Source: Galeruca laticollis
Taxonomy: Eukaryota > Arthropoda > Insecta > Coleoptera > Chrysomelidae
Reading direction: 5' to 3'
Length of the DNA stretch: 64,000 nt
NCBI GenBank assembly: GCA_963921935.1
Contig: OY998181.1
Location: 139,213,423 to 139,277,422 of the forward strand
Position numbers and translations under genes: made by a program. The notes beneath the pieces are model-generated. The model had not been told where the DNA came from, searched no databases, and was given only the letters and a program-made list of their open reading frames with translations. Position 1 is the first letter of the stretch, and every line of letters begins with the position of its first letter. Positions 45,148-56,044 of this stretch are shown piece after piece.

Positions 45148-47740
45148 TTAACCCTTTCAGTGGCGATTTATTTTTGCAGCTGTAAAAAATTGTTTGCTTG
45201 CTGTAATGTATTATTTCAGTGTACATAAACATGATTTTGAGGTTTTTAATTTTTTTTTTCATTTCATTAAAGAAAAAATTTTATGGGTTCATTTGTACCC
45301 ATCAGCACTCAAAGGAAAATTAATTCAAAAAATTAAAAACTTCAAACGTTTATTTTTATTCAAATATATGAAACAAACTCTTAAATCCAACAGTTAAAAC
45401 TATATAAAAATGGGTACTATTATTTTTGATGAAATTTTATGAAACAATTTTTATCTTTTTGAAGACATAGATGAATTTTACATTTTGTGCATTTCCATCT
45501 TGATTTCCCACCACAATTTTGATTCTTGCACCTTAGCGGAAGACCTTGGCCGGAATGTTCAGGAAAGTGACCAACATTATCATAACGGACTTCATCTTGT
45601 GGCCTAACTTCAACATTTTGACGTTTGACTGCTAAAGGACTGGATTCATTTGCCGACGACGGTCGCCCTCTTTTTCTGTAATGATCTTGTTCAACCTTCA
45701 CAAGAGATTCACCTACATGCATTCTGAAATGCAACAAATCCAAAATATCTTTCTTTGCAATTCCTAGAACAGCTGCATCTTTTTTGTACTCTAACCAAGA
45801 GTTGATGAGCGCCATATCAATAGCATGGAAAATCATTCTCACTGTCCATTTCTTGCAACGACTTTTGGATCTGTAATAAGCAATAAGCGCATCGGCCTTA
45901 TCAGTTCCCCCCATTGAACAGTTGTACTTTTGTATTATTTCAGGTCGCTTTACATCAACATACGTTTTTGTTACCTTATCCCATCTCTTTGCAGTATCTT
46001 CTTCTCCAATACCAACAAAGTTGGAAGCTAAAGTTACTGGTTTATTATCTAACCAGTTCACAATTACGATTCCATCAGTAGATAGTATGAGTTCAGATGT
46101 TCCTCTCTTTTTTTTAACAAAATCTTTTTTTTTTGTAATTGGTGGTTTACAAAATCTATCTGATCTAATTGTACCGGCAGCAAGAATACCCTTCTCGTTT
46201 AGTATTTGTAGGAGATGGTATGTTGTGAAGTAATTGTCACAAAATAACCTATGTGCGCCGGGTTTCAGATGTTCACTAAGTTGTAAGACGGCTGTTGCTC
46301 CTTGCCCATATTTTTTTAACAAATTCGGTTGGAATTCAGTCGTACTGCCTTGGTAGACTATGAAGTTATACGTCAATCCACTTTCTCCGCTCAACAGATA
46401 AAGTTTTATACCCCAGGGATGGGGTTTATTTTTTATGTATTGTTTGAGAGAAAGTTTACCTTTAAAAGGTATCATCTGCTCATCTACACAAACGTTTGTT
46501 TCAATATCTAACTCTCTACATCTTTTCAAAACAGAGTCAAAAATTGGGCGCACTTTCCATAACTTATCTTCACTGTTTCTAGGTGCCAAATTGTCCACAC
46601 AATGTACGTGCGTGCGTAACCTGAAAAAGCGGTTCAGAGTCATCGTTTCAGTGAATACATTTACTTTCAGCTTCCTGTCCCAATACATACTAAGTCTAGG
46701 AAACCTTAAATTCCCTGCTATTATCGTCAATCCAAAAAAGGCTCTCATTTCTAATAAATTTGTTGGCTGAAAGCTAGTGGTCCCATTCTGAATAGCGTAC
46801 ATATTCGTGTATTGGACTATATTTTCAAAAAAAGTATTGGGAACGTATTTTAGAAAGTAAGTAATTGGATAATTTTCAGTTATGTTGTTATTAGATGAGC
46901 AAGAAGTTTGGCAATACAAATCTTTTGTTTTGTATTCAACATTCTCTAACCATTTCACAAGTTTCTTCGGAGTGACCCATTCATAACTATTTTCTATCTC
47001 ACCTCCCTGGTTATTATTTATATTTTCATTCTCATCATCTGAGCTGTTTTCATTCTCATCATCCGAGCTGTCCTCGTCTTCTCGTCCTTCTTCGTCCCGT
47101 ATCCTTTCTCTGATTTCCACATCCTCATCACCGTCATCTGCGTCGTCACTCAAACATTCAATATCAGATATGCCAGTTTCCAATTCCTGCAGGAGTTCCT
47201 CTTCAGTTAAAAATTGCCTTCTGTATCGCTTTGAAGCCATAGTGATCTGAATAACAATAAAAAATAATAATTACCAACTAAAAATGAAACCCTACTCTAG
47301 TGTTTTTGGGTACAGATGAAGACAAGAAATAATGTCCTCCAGTGCTTATGGGTACAAATGTACCCATCAATTTTTATGACCACGTAGTCAATCACATAAA
47401 TAAAATATGAACAAAATATATCTCCCATCCGTAAAATACAACCTTTTTCTTTATATTCTAACAATAAAAAATAAATGATGACTATTAAAACAAACAGTAA
47501 TGAAAGATTACAAATAACCTTACTTACTTAGACAGTCACTCACATGAATATACTGACACTTTAACGGTTTGAACGTCAAAACGATTACACTTTTGTTGCC
47601 ATCTATGTACAGGAAGTAAAATTAGATGTACAATAATTACAGTTTCCGTTAATACGACTACATAAATTGAATGTTTGAAGCTTTCATAGGTTCCTAATTT
47701 CAACGGGTACAATTGTACCCATGGCCACTGAAAGGGTTAA
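45148..47740 (-). mobile_element. piggyBac-2 element, intact termini and transposase
   Basis: TTAA at 45148-45151 and 47737-47740. The first 17 bases of both ends are identical inverted copies, TTAACCCTTTCAGTGGC. Inside the ends a 16-bp palindrome-like word recurs: GGGTACAATTGTACCC (47705-47720), GGGTACAAATGTACCC (47350-47365) and GGGTTCATTTGTACCC (45285-45300). The element is about 2.6 kb and inserted in the CACTA-like transposase frame. Confidence 0.97.
45420..47240 (-). CDS. piggyBac-2 transposase, 606 codons, uninterrupted
   Basis: This is the only transposon gene in the window open from ATG (MASKRYRRQFLTEEELLQEL, 47240) to stop. piggyBac transposases excise and insert precisely at TTAA through a hairpin intermediate. 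An acidic N-terminus with two tandem SSDDENEN copies precedes the DDE_Tnp_1_7 domain: MRAFFGLTIIAGNLRFPRLS, NVCVDEQMIPFKGKLSLKQY (first Asp), RLFCDNYFTTYHLLQIL (second) and SMGGTDKADALIAYYRSKSR (third). A basic stretch, YRKRGRPSSANE, may be a nuclear signal. The C-terminal Cys-rich finger is CKNQNCGGKSRWKCTKCKIHLC. All three catalytic residues and both TIRs are present, so this copy may be autonomous or recently so. Expression cannot be judged. Confidence 0.96.
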   Translation of the reverse strand: MASKRYRRQFLTEEELLQELETGISDIECLSDDADDGDEDVEIRERIRDEEGREDEDSSDDENENSSDDENENINNNQGGEIENSYEWVTPKKLVKWLENVEYKTKDLYCQTSCSSNNNITENYPITYFLKYVPNTFFENIVQYTNMYAIQNGTTSFQPTNLLEMRAFFGLTIIAGNLRFPRLSMYWDRKLKVNVFTETMTLNRFFRLRTHVHCVDNLAPRNSEDKLWKVRPIFDSVLKRCRELDIETNVCVDEQMIPFKGKLSLKQYIKNKPHPWGIKLYLLSGESGLTYNFIVYQGSTTEFQPNLLKKYGQGATAVLQLSEHLKPGAHRLFCDNYFTTYHLLQILNEKGILAAGTIRSDRFCKPPITKKKDFVKKKRGTSELILSTDGIVIVNWLDNKPVTLASNFVGIGEEDTAKRWDKVTKTYVDVKRPEIIQKYNCSMGGTDKADALIAYYRSKSRCKKWTVRMIFHAIDMALINSWLEYKKDAAVLGIAKKDILDLLHFRMHVGESLVKVEQDHYRKRGRPSSANESSPLAVKRQNVEVRPQDEVRYDNVGHFPEHSGQGLPLRCKNQNCGGKSRWKCTKCKIHLCLQKDKNCFIKFHQK

Positions 47741-48063
47741 TTAAGACAGCACGCGGAAAAACTTTACTGTAGTGTAAAGAATATTTTAAGTCAGTGTAGG
47801 AAAATATATATTAATATTGTAAATAACTTTCAAACAAGCATTTTCTCCTTTCGTCTTCTATAACAAAATTCTAGCTCTTTATTATATAAACATATAAAAA
47901 TCTTTATTGTAGCTATTGACTCAAAATATTTATGTATTTTGAATAGTTACAAAATTTTATAATTTTTTCTAAAGTTACCTAGCTATTATAAGTTTTTAAA
48001 ACAAATAAATATGTAAGTAGTTAAAATAATTATTAGATACATTGTATAAGTTTAATTGTCTAG

Positions 48064-48798
48064 ATGGAGCAGAACTATGCATTTACTCATATTTTTGAAC
48101 GAAGTAATGTCACCAATGATGATGGTGAGCAGTATACTCACTTAACAAACATTTCTGAGACACGCATCTCTCATCAGAAATCACTTTTTCAAGAGCAACC
48201 ACCACCTCTTAATTTGGAATCAAGCGTGACAAGACAAGAACCAAACGAATTTTTTGTTGGTAGCATTGATGAAATTTCTAATGAAATATCGTTAAATGAG
48301 TTGTTAAAGGAGTGGGGGTTGGAAGATTTAGTAACTTATTTCAACGGTAAGTTATTTAAAAATAGAAATACCTTTTTTTAATAATTTCTTTAAATATTAA
48401 GATAATGTGTAATTCTGCTTCGTGTGTATAACTAATATTTTTTATTTTTAGACCAAAGAATAACCGTAGAAGTACTTAAAATTATCAAAAGACACCATAT
48501 TGAGAAATTGTTTACAAACATCCCAATAGGCATACAAGTAATGTTTGAGCATCATTTAGAAAACTGGAGGAAAGCTACAGAAAATCCCCTAGACAACACC
48601 CTTCAGAATGAGTTCGATATCATAGATATTGCCATTCGGCCATTCTCACCAGCTACATCCACTGCATCTTCGACATCACATCCGTATTTAAGGCCAGAAA
48701 CACCAGATGCGGGGGCAAAAATAAGTTTGGACGATATAATAAGTACGGTAAAGGGTCAGATGCTTTGTAAGCTCTATGATAATAATAAGAAATTTTAA
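48064..48798 (+). CDS. SAM-domain partner protein of the CACTA-like element
   Basis: Two exons: 48064-48346 (MEQNYAFTHIFERSNVTND, donor G|GTAAGT) and 48452-48798 (acceptor TTTTTATTTTTAG). The junction falls within a SAM-like domain: SLNELLKEWGLEDLVTYFN before it, QRITVEVLKIIKRHHIEKLF and IPIGIQVMFEHHLENWR after it. The phase is consistent (G|AC). A Ser/Thr/Pro stretch and a C-terminal DDIISTVKGQMLCKLYDN follow. SAM domains mediate oligomerisation; here the partner is presumably the transposase upstream on the same strand. Both exons are open, but the end at 48798 may be premature. The link to the CACTA element rests on position and memory of similar pairs. Confidence 0.6.
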
Positions 48799-49187
48799 GA
48801 AGAGCAAAGGATAACTTTAGTTAACTTAATATGCCAATATTTCGTTGTGTTGTGATTCCATTTATAAGACTCATATTGTTCTTGGAAGGTAGACGTCGAT
48901 GGCAATATTAAAAACTCAGACATATCTAAAAAAAAAAGTATATTCCTCCGTAAAATTAAAATTAACCAAAAACTAACTTCCTGTTAATACATTTTTAGCA
49001 AATATCATAGAAAAATATATATGCAAATATTTACAAACAAAAAATTCCGCCCACAGAAAGATTCGATACAGAAACATAACCTATTCTTTTGCAAAGCGAA
49101 AGGCATAGAGATAAAAATATATCATATTTGTCTATGGCGAAAGGCGCGTTCGCTGAGTTGATAAATCCGAATACGCGCTTGCGCAAT
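48799..49187. other. AT-rich gap, nothing recognised
   Basis: No supported gene. It may be the 3' UTR or end of the CACTA-like element. Confidence 0.35.
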
Positions 49188-49565
49188 TGTAACATCCCTA
49201 ACTTATTCAGTTTATGTTTTAAATGTGTTCGGAATTAACTCCGCGTAAATAGACTATTTCACTTGCATTTTTAACGTATAAATTTGCTATAAATAAGAAT
49301 TACTATACCTCTTTTCAAAATACCCATTTAATTCTTCGAATAATTATTTGTGGTTTACGAATTTAATTTGCAATTCTATTATTTTATTCTATACTGCTTG
49401 GAATTATTTCTTAAATATAAAAAGGATTTATCTATCGAGATATTTATCTGAAAATCACGTTCCAAAATAGAATTTACTTATCGAAATATAAGAGTTTGAT
49501 GTTATTTATCTAAAAACTGAATTCTGTAAAAGCATTTATTATTCAATAAATGAAATATTAGTCAT
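49188..49565 (+). repeat. Possible 5' LTR of the BEL/Pao element
   Basis: A candidate starts TGTAACATCCCTAACTTATT and runs to about 49565, where TTTGGTGCAAACAAACAATG could be a primer-binding region. There is no matching 3' copy downstream within the window, so this is weakly supported. Confidence 0.25.
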
Positions 49566-50375
49566 ATTTGGTGCAAACAAACAATGGCAGTGAAACGTTA
49601 ACTTAGCAGTCAACATTTCGAATATTAATTTAAATAAATAATTTTGCAACGAATGTTAAATTTATTGGTGGAATAGACCACACGTTTTCCTAGTTTATAT
49701 TTTAAATACAACTAATTAAGTGTTGGTGGAATATACGTTAAAGTTATCTCGTCCAAAAAAATCCTTAATAGAAAGTCGGAATGGGCACTTGACGATACAT
49801 TTTTCGAGAGAATGGTTGAAGCAGAAATTCCGATAAAAGTTTAAAGATTCAGTTTGATCTAAAATAAAACTTGTTCCTTAGAACTACAGGACTCAACAAC
49901 ATTTGCTAGTAAATTTTACAAAATTCCTGGCTGAAGAAGTGTTGTATTATCACCAAATAGTATGGTCTTACATGTAATGGCTGTGTTGTGAGATCTTAAT
50001 GGGGATTCAGCTATTCATCTGAATAGAGTTTAGAGAAATTTTTAACTGAAGAAGATTACTGTCCTCGTATATCAACTTTTAAGCTAAGTTATTTTATTTT
50101 GTATGGCTTCACCAATATTTATCTGTTTGTCTAAGGTTTAAATTTCTTTTTCACACATACTGACATCTACTAACCACTTTTTCAAAAATTCTGTAAATCG
50201 CTTTTTTTTACATACATTCATTATATTTATACATATTTTTATTTAGTTGTTTTATTTATTATACAGGTATACCTGGAAAATTGCCTTCAGCACATTTTTT
50301 AAACATTTTCTAAAACTAGTAGAAAACAGCAGTTAGGAGTTGGCTGATATTTGTGGTTGATTTTTTTCTAATTTT

Positions 50376-52848
50376 GTTTCAACAGACGAAAGAAAACGTA
50401 TTCTAATTAGACAAAGGGGTTCAATAAAGCACAAATTGAATTGTTTCACAAAAAATGTTAGCGACTACGAAAAAGCTGTATTGAACGAAAAATCAGTTTT
50501 AAATCTACAAGAAATAATTAATAGGACCGAGCAAGTTTTTATCGAATATAGTAAATGTCAATCCGAAATTGATGCTCTAACTCACGATAACGATATCGAA
50601 CAAGAGTACCAGGCTAGAGAGGAATTCGAAGACGAATTATATAATGCTTTTGTTTCCGAATTTGAAAGGCCAAAAGTAAATTTTGAAGCAGATACTGAAT
50701 CGCATCAAGGCTCGGATAGAAACGCATATGATCACAGTGGATCGCTATCATGGGTAAAATGTCCAGTTATAAATTTGCCTACCTTTTCGGGACAAATTGA
50801 CCAGTGGTTAGAGTTCAGAGATATATTCGAACCACTAGTTCATCTGAACAACGCGATAGCAGATATATTAAAATACCATTATCTACGTGCGTCGCTTCTC
50901 AAGTTATTCGATCTATAGATCTTTCGGCTGATAATTATAGTATTGCTTGGCAATATCTATGCGAGCGATACTTGAAAGACATTGATACAAAGGCACTTTT
51001 TTCGTCACATCCCATTCAAACCGAGAATTCCACAAAGCTACGCGAGCTACTTGATTATATCTCAAAATATTTAAGATCTTTACACCAATTAGGGGAACCT
51101 GTAGAGCATTGGGATACGCTAATACATTTTCTGGTAATTTCTTAGCCATCCCGTGAATGGGAACAACTAAAAACAACAATGAAGTTATTACTTGGGAAGA
51201 TTTGAAAACATTTATAAGAAATCGGGCTCATGTGCTAGAGGCTATCGAATCAAATGAAACTGACAAAGGTTGAAAGAGGTATCGTAACTAAAAGAATTAT
51301 TCATTCCGAAAGTGCTCAAGTTTTTTATCCATTGGGTCTCTTGTAACCTTGCATTATTATTGCCAAAATAATTATACCACAACTATGGTTGCACAAAACC
51401 TCATGGGATGATGCAGTACTTTTAGATAAGTGGTTAAAGCTGCGCGAAGAACTTTTAATTCTAAATGACTCGCAAAGATCACGATTTGTATTTTCTGAGG
51501 CGTATAGATCAGCCGAGATCCAGTGTTTTTCTGATGCTTCTGGAATGGGATATGGAGCCTGTGCATTCACCAGAACTATCAACGATGAAAATATAATCTC
51601 AGTAAGACTCTTGTGTGCTAAGGCAAAGGTTGCTCCATTGAAGCCTCAATCATTACCGCGCTTGGAATTGTGTGGCGCAATAGTAGCCTGTCGATTGGCT
51701 AAAAAGATTGTCAAATCTCTAAATGTGAACTTTTCGAAGGTAACATTTTGGACTGATTCAACTATTGCCCTTGGTTGGATCAAAACTAGTCCATTATTAC
51801 TGAAAACTTTTGTAAGAAATCGTGTAGGTGAAGCCAAGGACTTACCCTTCAACTGCGAATGGAGGCAAGTATCCTCAAGGAATAATCCTAGTGACTACTT
51901 AAGTCGTGGATTATATCCATCTCAAATAATAATAATTTATGGTTTAATGGTCCGTCTTGGTTGCAGGACAACCGGACTTCATGGCCTGAAACCGCTCCTA
52001 ATATCAAAAAATTGCCCGATCTCAAGGAAATTAAGTCATTATCTTTTCTTACTGCCGAACGAGTAAAATTCTGAGTTTATCATATATTGTTGATAAAACA
52101 AATTCATTAATTCATGTTGGAGGAAGTCTAAGCAACTAAAATTTTAACTATGATAAAAAACATCCAATTCCTCTTCTTCCCAAACATAACCTTACTAAAT
52201 TGATTTTCAAATCAGAACATTTGCGTTTACATCATGCAGGTGCGCAGCTACTACTATTCACTATCAATGAGTCACTTTGGCCAATTTCTGGGAGAAATTT
52301 AGCGCAAACGGTTCGCAACTGCAGTAATTGCTTCAAGCACAATCCTAAACAAATTCAAATTGAAATATCTGATTTACCTGCATCCCGTTTTGTCACTCAT
52401 ACTCCATTTTATATAACAGGAACAGACCATGGCGGCCCATTTTTGATTAAAAATCATAAGGGTCGAAATTCTAAATTAACAAAATGCTATATTTGTCTTT
52501 TTGTTTGCTTCGCCACAAAGGCAGTTCATTTAGAGCTTGTTTCGGACTTGTCTACAGAAGGTTTTATTTTGGCGCTTCGACGCTTTGTATCTCGACGAGG
52601 GAGATCAACAAAAATATATTCTGATAACGGGAGCAATTATGTAAGTGCAAAAAATGAGCTTAATGAGCTTGCTCAATTTTTATCGCTTAATGAGTCAATT
52701 TCTCGCGAAAATATAGAGTGGAGTTTTATTCCATCTGCTTCTCCACATTTTGGTGGCCTTTGGGGAGCGGGTATTAGGAGTACAAAATCACCTAAAAAGG
52801 GTTATGGGCAACGCTGGTTTAACAGCAACAGCGATGGAAGGGTATAGC
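50376..52848 (+). pseudogene. BEL/Pao LTR retrotransposon, gag and pol remnants
   Basis: Gag begins after the acceptor-like TTTCAACAG at about 50384 with RKRILIRQRGSIKHKLNCF and has PTFSGQIDQWLEFRDIFEPL (DUF1759-type). Gag stops around 51265; the protease and most of the reverse transcriptase are deleted. Pol resumes with TKRIIHSESAQVFYPLGLL and HKTSWDDAVLLDKWLKLREE, then the RNase H: IQCFSDASGMGYGACAF, PRLELCGAIVACRLAKK and FWTDSTIALGWIKTSP. Integrase starts at about 52200: HLRLHHAG and CSNCFKHN (HHCC zinc site), FYITGTDHGGPF and IYSDNGSNYVSAKNEL (two Asp). The third block reads PHFGGLWGAGIRSTK; the catalytic Glu usually in GLWEA is Gly. Frameshifts lie near 50890, 51145 and 52060. This is a defective old copy. 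Confidence 0.88.
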
Positions 52849-52947
52849 TGAGCAATTAAACAGTTCTCCCAGAACCAAGAAAGACTGGTAATCCTGGAGG
52901 AGGGTAAGTAATTTTCCATATTTTAGTTTTGCTTGTTATCTGAATGA

Positions 52948-53163
52948 CAATATTTTTATAATAAAGTCAGCTGTTGTAGGCATGGCCTTAAAAGGAATAC
53001 CAGGAAGAAGTCTGCAGACCTCAACAAGTACAAGACTGGAGCAGGAGGAGGACCCGCCCCAAGAGAATTAAATGATAATTAGGCTAATATTTTAAATGTG
53101 CTTGATACATTCACAATAAATGGAAATGAACCAGTTGAGGAGTCAATTATAGTAAATGTAAGT
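52948..53163 (+). pseudogene. Harbinger-5 Myb/SANT partner exon
   Basis: The exon reads HGLKRNTRKKSADLNKYKTG, GGGPAPRELNDN, a TAG where Gln is expected, then ANILNVLDTFTINGNEPVEE, ending at donor AAT|GTAAGT at 53164. The pattern K..KTGGGP......N.....IL is the second segment of Harbinger-type Myb/SANT proteins. The exon end and the following intron recur at 55846, next to a likely C-terminal exon. A transposase exon follows on the opposite strand. Confidence 0.6.
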
Positions 53164-53304
53164 CTCAAAAATAGGATATAACCCTCTTAAAAGTCAAAGT
53201 ATGTACAGTTCTAACAGATCAAATCCAACAACAATTTTGTGGGTTACTTGAGTTTTGTCTTCTGACACATGTTCTGAAATAATTTTATTTGAATAAGAGG
53301 TTAC
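53137..53304. repeat. Direct repeat, copy 1 (168 bp)
   Basis: It starts GAGGAGTCAATTATAGTAAA, covers the last codons of the Harbinger-5 partner exon and its intron start, and ends GAATAAGAGGTTAC. The partner copy is 55846-56011; they differ by only about ten bases. Confidence 0.95.
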
Positions 53305-53328
53305 TATATATTCTTAAGGTAATTATCT

Positions 53329-53560
53329 TCATTTCGAATGGTATCGCCGTGACCACCGTGACGGTGGCTCTAAAATGACTTCAAGATCTGCTAGCATCTC
53401 AAGCACTACCTCTTTGGACAATCTAAATAATTTTATGTGCTCATCACTTAGGTTTATGAAAGGATCTCCTGATCTGTCCTTCCACCTAGACCAAAAATCT
53501 CTAGGTGGATTATTTTCTAACATTTCCACCTGTTCCAAAACTTACAAATCGTCACCTTAG
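53329..53560 (-). pseudogene. Harbinger-5 transposase, N-terminal exon
   Basis: It reads DPFINLSDEHIKLFRLSKEV, VLEMLADLEVILEPPSRWSR. The block LSDEx-hydrophobic-x-x-xFRLSKxxVxxhh is the start of one HARBI1-like lineage. The catalytic exon is absent here. The gene is antisense to and immediately after the Myb/SANT exon, again giving an opposed pair. Confidence 0.6.
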
Positions 53561-53851
53561 TATTACAAGTAGGTAGCTTGAAATTTTTCGATTTTGAGTT
53601 ATCCAGTTTAAAATCCTCTACTTGAGATGCTCTACTGTATGCTACAACTAGGTAACTCCCTACTGGCTCTTTTGTGACGCAGTTGGTCAATGCATGAAGT
53701 AGGTATGTGTCTCAGTAGGCTGTCGCTTATTGCTACAACTATATAACTTGACTTGTCTAGTTGTGCACGTAAAATTTTTTAAATAAAAGGAGTTATTCAT
53801 TTGTTCCACTCATTTATTATCAAGGCTTGAACTTAACAATACGTAGTGTTT

Positions 53852-55845
53852 ATGAGTGATGATAATTATGGGTTCAAGAGGAAAAAATTGATTGAAGCTG
53901 CTCTTCGAAATGTGGAATTTCAAGCAGGTATGTATCGAAAACAATTGTGCGTTACTTTAACATATACATAATCTACGTAAATTTTGAGTTTATGATTGCA
54001 AATTTGCTTTACTCTTTCTGTAATCGTCGTTTGATGAAAGAGAGATTGCGGATTGTGTTATTCGTCCTTGAATAGACGTGATGAATAAGCAAATAAAATT
54101 TTTTTGCAGATTTTAACCATGTCCTGAGGAACCGCCTTCGTGAAAATAACCCAGTGCCTTCCACATAATATGCGGCTGTTGGCATTGACAGTTCTGATAT
54201 ACAATCAGAAGCGGAACCTTTCTCTCGAGATGTGTCTGAATATCACCCGTCGTCGGACGAAATCGAAAATGAAATTACTACTGAATATTTAGAGCGGTTA
54301 AACGAAGAACATGAATTAGAAGGCATGGAGGAGACCCCTACACAAGCGGAAAATCCTAGAAATCGATTAAGACGTCCAGAAAAGTGGAGAAGAAATGTTG
54401 CAAAAAAAGGCGGCAGTGTGTACGTTTCGTCTAGAGGAAACCATGTACCTGGTGTCATGAGAGATCCATGTGGAGACAATTGCAGACAGCGGTGTAATCA
54501 GAAATTTTCATTGGAAGAAAGACTCGAAATTTTTCAAAGGTATTATAAATTAGAGACTTATGAAAGAAAACGCGATTTTATTCATTGCAACACAGATAAA
54601 ATTGTAAAGAAAAGCACCACAACAACTGATTCAAAAAGACATTTTACTGTGGTTTTTTATTTACCACGAAACAACGAAAGAATCAAAGTTTGTAAGACCA
54701 TGTTTTTGAATACAATTGGAATTAGCAAAGGTGTAGTAGATATCGCTATGACAAAGAGAACGGCAGAAAATACAAGTGAAAAAGACAAAAGAGGCCAGCA
54801 TGTGAAAATAACTACTTCAGATGAACTCTTGAACGGGGTGAGAAACCACATTGAAAGCTTCGCGGTTGTTGATTCCCATTATTGCCGCTCGGGAACTAAA
54901 AGAAAATATTTAGATCCATCGCTCAACATCACAATAATGTATTCTATGTACAAGTCGATATGCGCCGAAAATAACCAAGAAACCGCTAAGATAGCTACGT
55001 ATAGAAAGATTTTCACAGATGAGTACAATCTAGGTTTCCACCGCCAAAAGAAGGACCAAAGGTAGAGACAATTATGACACCCATATTTTAGCAAAAGACG
55101 GGGCTCGAGCTGAAAAAAGAAAGGACAAACAGCAAGCCGAAAACTCAGACGGGACCTTTGTGAGCTGTAATTTTGATCTTCAGCAAGTTCTGTTGGCTCC
55201 AACCGATCCAACCAACAATGCCCTATGCTATGAGCAACGGTTTAAATCTTTTAATTTTACTGTATACAACGTTACCACAAAACGAGGGGACTGTTTCATG
55301 TGGACCGAGATACAAGGAAAGAGAGGCAGTTGTGAGATTGCTAGCTGTCTATATCAATATTTTAAATCTCTTACTCCATCGGTGGAGCACATTTCCTGTT
55401 TTAGTGACAGATGTGGTGGACAGAACTTGAACAAGTTTGTTGCTGCTATGTGTTTGACCGCAGTTAAGGAACTACCTAACGTAGAAACCATTGATCTAAA
55501 ATTTCTAGTTGTGGGCCATAGTGAAATGGAATGTGATTCAATGCATTCGGCCATAACTACTGAACAAAAAAAGAGTCGGAAGAGTGAACTGGCCTGCCGA
55601 TTGGACAACCATTGCCCGCAGTGCCAGACGAAAGGGTGACAAGCCGTACATTGTGCATGGGATTACCCATAAAGACATAATAGATTGGAAATATCACCTT
55701 GAACAGCACATGGTTATGAGAAAAGAGGATGAAAATCGTAAACCAGTCGGCTGGCAGAAGATAAGCTGGTAGAATTTTACGAAAACCAGACTATTCATCA
55801 TCCGCTTCAAAGAAAATTACGATGAACAGTTTAGAACTCTTGGAC
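53852..55845 (+). pseudogene. Sola-like transposase gene, fullest copy
   Basis: Exon 1 (53852-53927) reads MSDDNYGFKRKKLIEAALRN and ends CAG|GTATGT; exon 2 opens at 54110 after TTTTTTGCAG. A TAA at about 54168 interrupts an acidic region. Then come a basic/Cys zone (RPEKWRRNVAKKGGSVYVSS, CGDNCRQRCNQKFSLEERLE) and NNERIKVCKTMFLNTIGIS. A shift near 55050 leads to the RNase-H-like half: NFTVYNVTTKRGDCFMW, SCFSDRCGGQNLNKFVAAM (putative Asp block), DLKFLVVGHSEMECDSMHSA (second putative acidic block), a shift near 55610, then GDKPYIVHGITHKDIIDWKY and ENRKPVGWQKI. The family recurs at 18550-19480. Catalytic assignments are inference from motif position. The 3' end abuts the second direct-repeat copy. 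Confidence 0.65.
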
Positions 55846-56011
55846 GAGGAGTCAATTATAGTAAATGTAAGTCTCAAAAATAGGATATAACCCTCTTAAA
55901 AGTCAAAGCATGTACAGTTCTAACAGATCAAATCCAACAACAATTTCGTGGGTTACTTGACTTGACTCCTGACACATGATCAATAATAATTTTATTTGAA
56001 TAAGAGGTTAC
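55846..56011. repeat. Direct repeat, copy 2 (166 bp)
   Basis: It is the counterpart of 53137-53304 and starts exactly where the Sola-like gene's readable sequence ends. It includes the donor AAT|GTAAGT. Confidence 0.95.
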
Positions 56012-56044
56012 ACTGACTGATAATGTTCTTTTTTTATTTGTTAG

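Larger units (their letters stand above)
43171..47863 (+). pseudogene. CACTA-like transposase gene, interrupted by piggyBac-2
   Basis: The gene is readable from about 43190 (ETLINAFHSFMEVFIKND, VYNKFSSFLSTCRNLLKPF). A one-base shift near 43520 leads to the long frame LSYMLNNINNLENEHSS... to 45150. Diagnostic blocks are SNFVQGKLWKRKKQLYPEKN, IPFFLYIDDVEINNPLGS, NYYCRLCKLSKIEAQK, PLFHVTQNFCLDVMHDLFEG (the D-x-M-H-D block) and KPKHHNLTHYPEVIRQSGP. Animal EnSpm/CACTA-type elements carry such proteins; I assign the superfamily from memory of these blocks. After removal of piggyBac-2 the frame continues from 47741 as RQHAEKLYCSVKNIL to a stop at 47861-47863. The SAM-domain gene that follows is the likely partner. 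Confidence 0.7.

Noticed and set aside
45922..46770. Plus-strand frames opposite piggyBac-2
   Set aside because: Shadows of the 606-codon transposase.
53137..56011. The direct repeats as LTRs of a retrotransposon
   Set aside because: They begin inside a coding exon, lack TG...CA ends, and the enclosed genes are DNA-transposon types.
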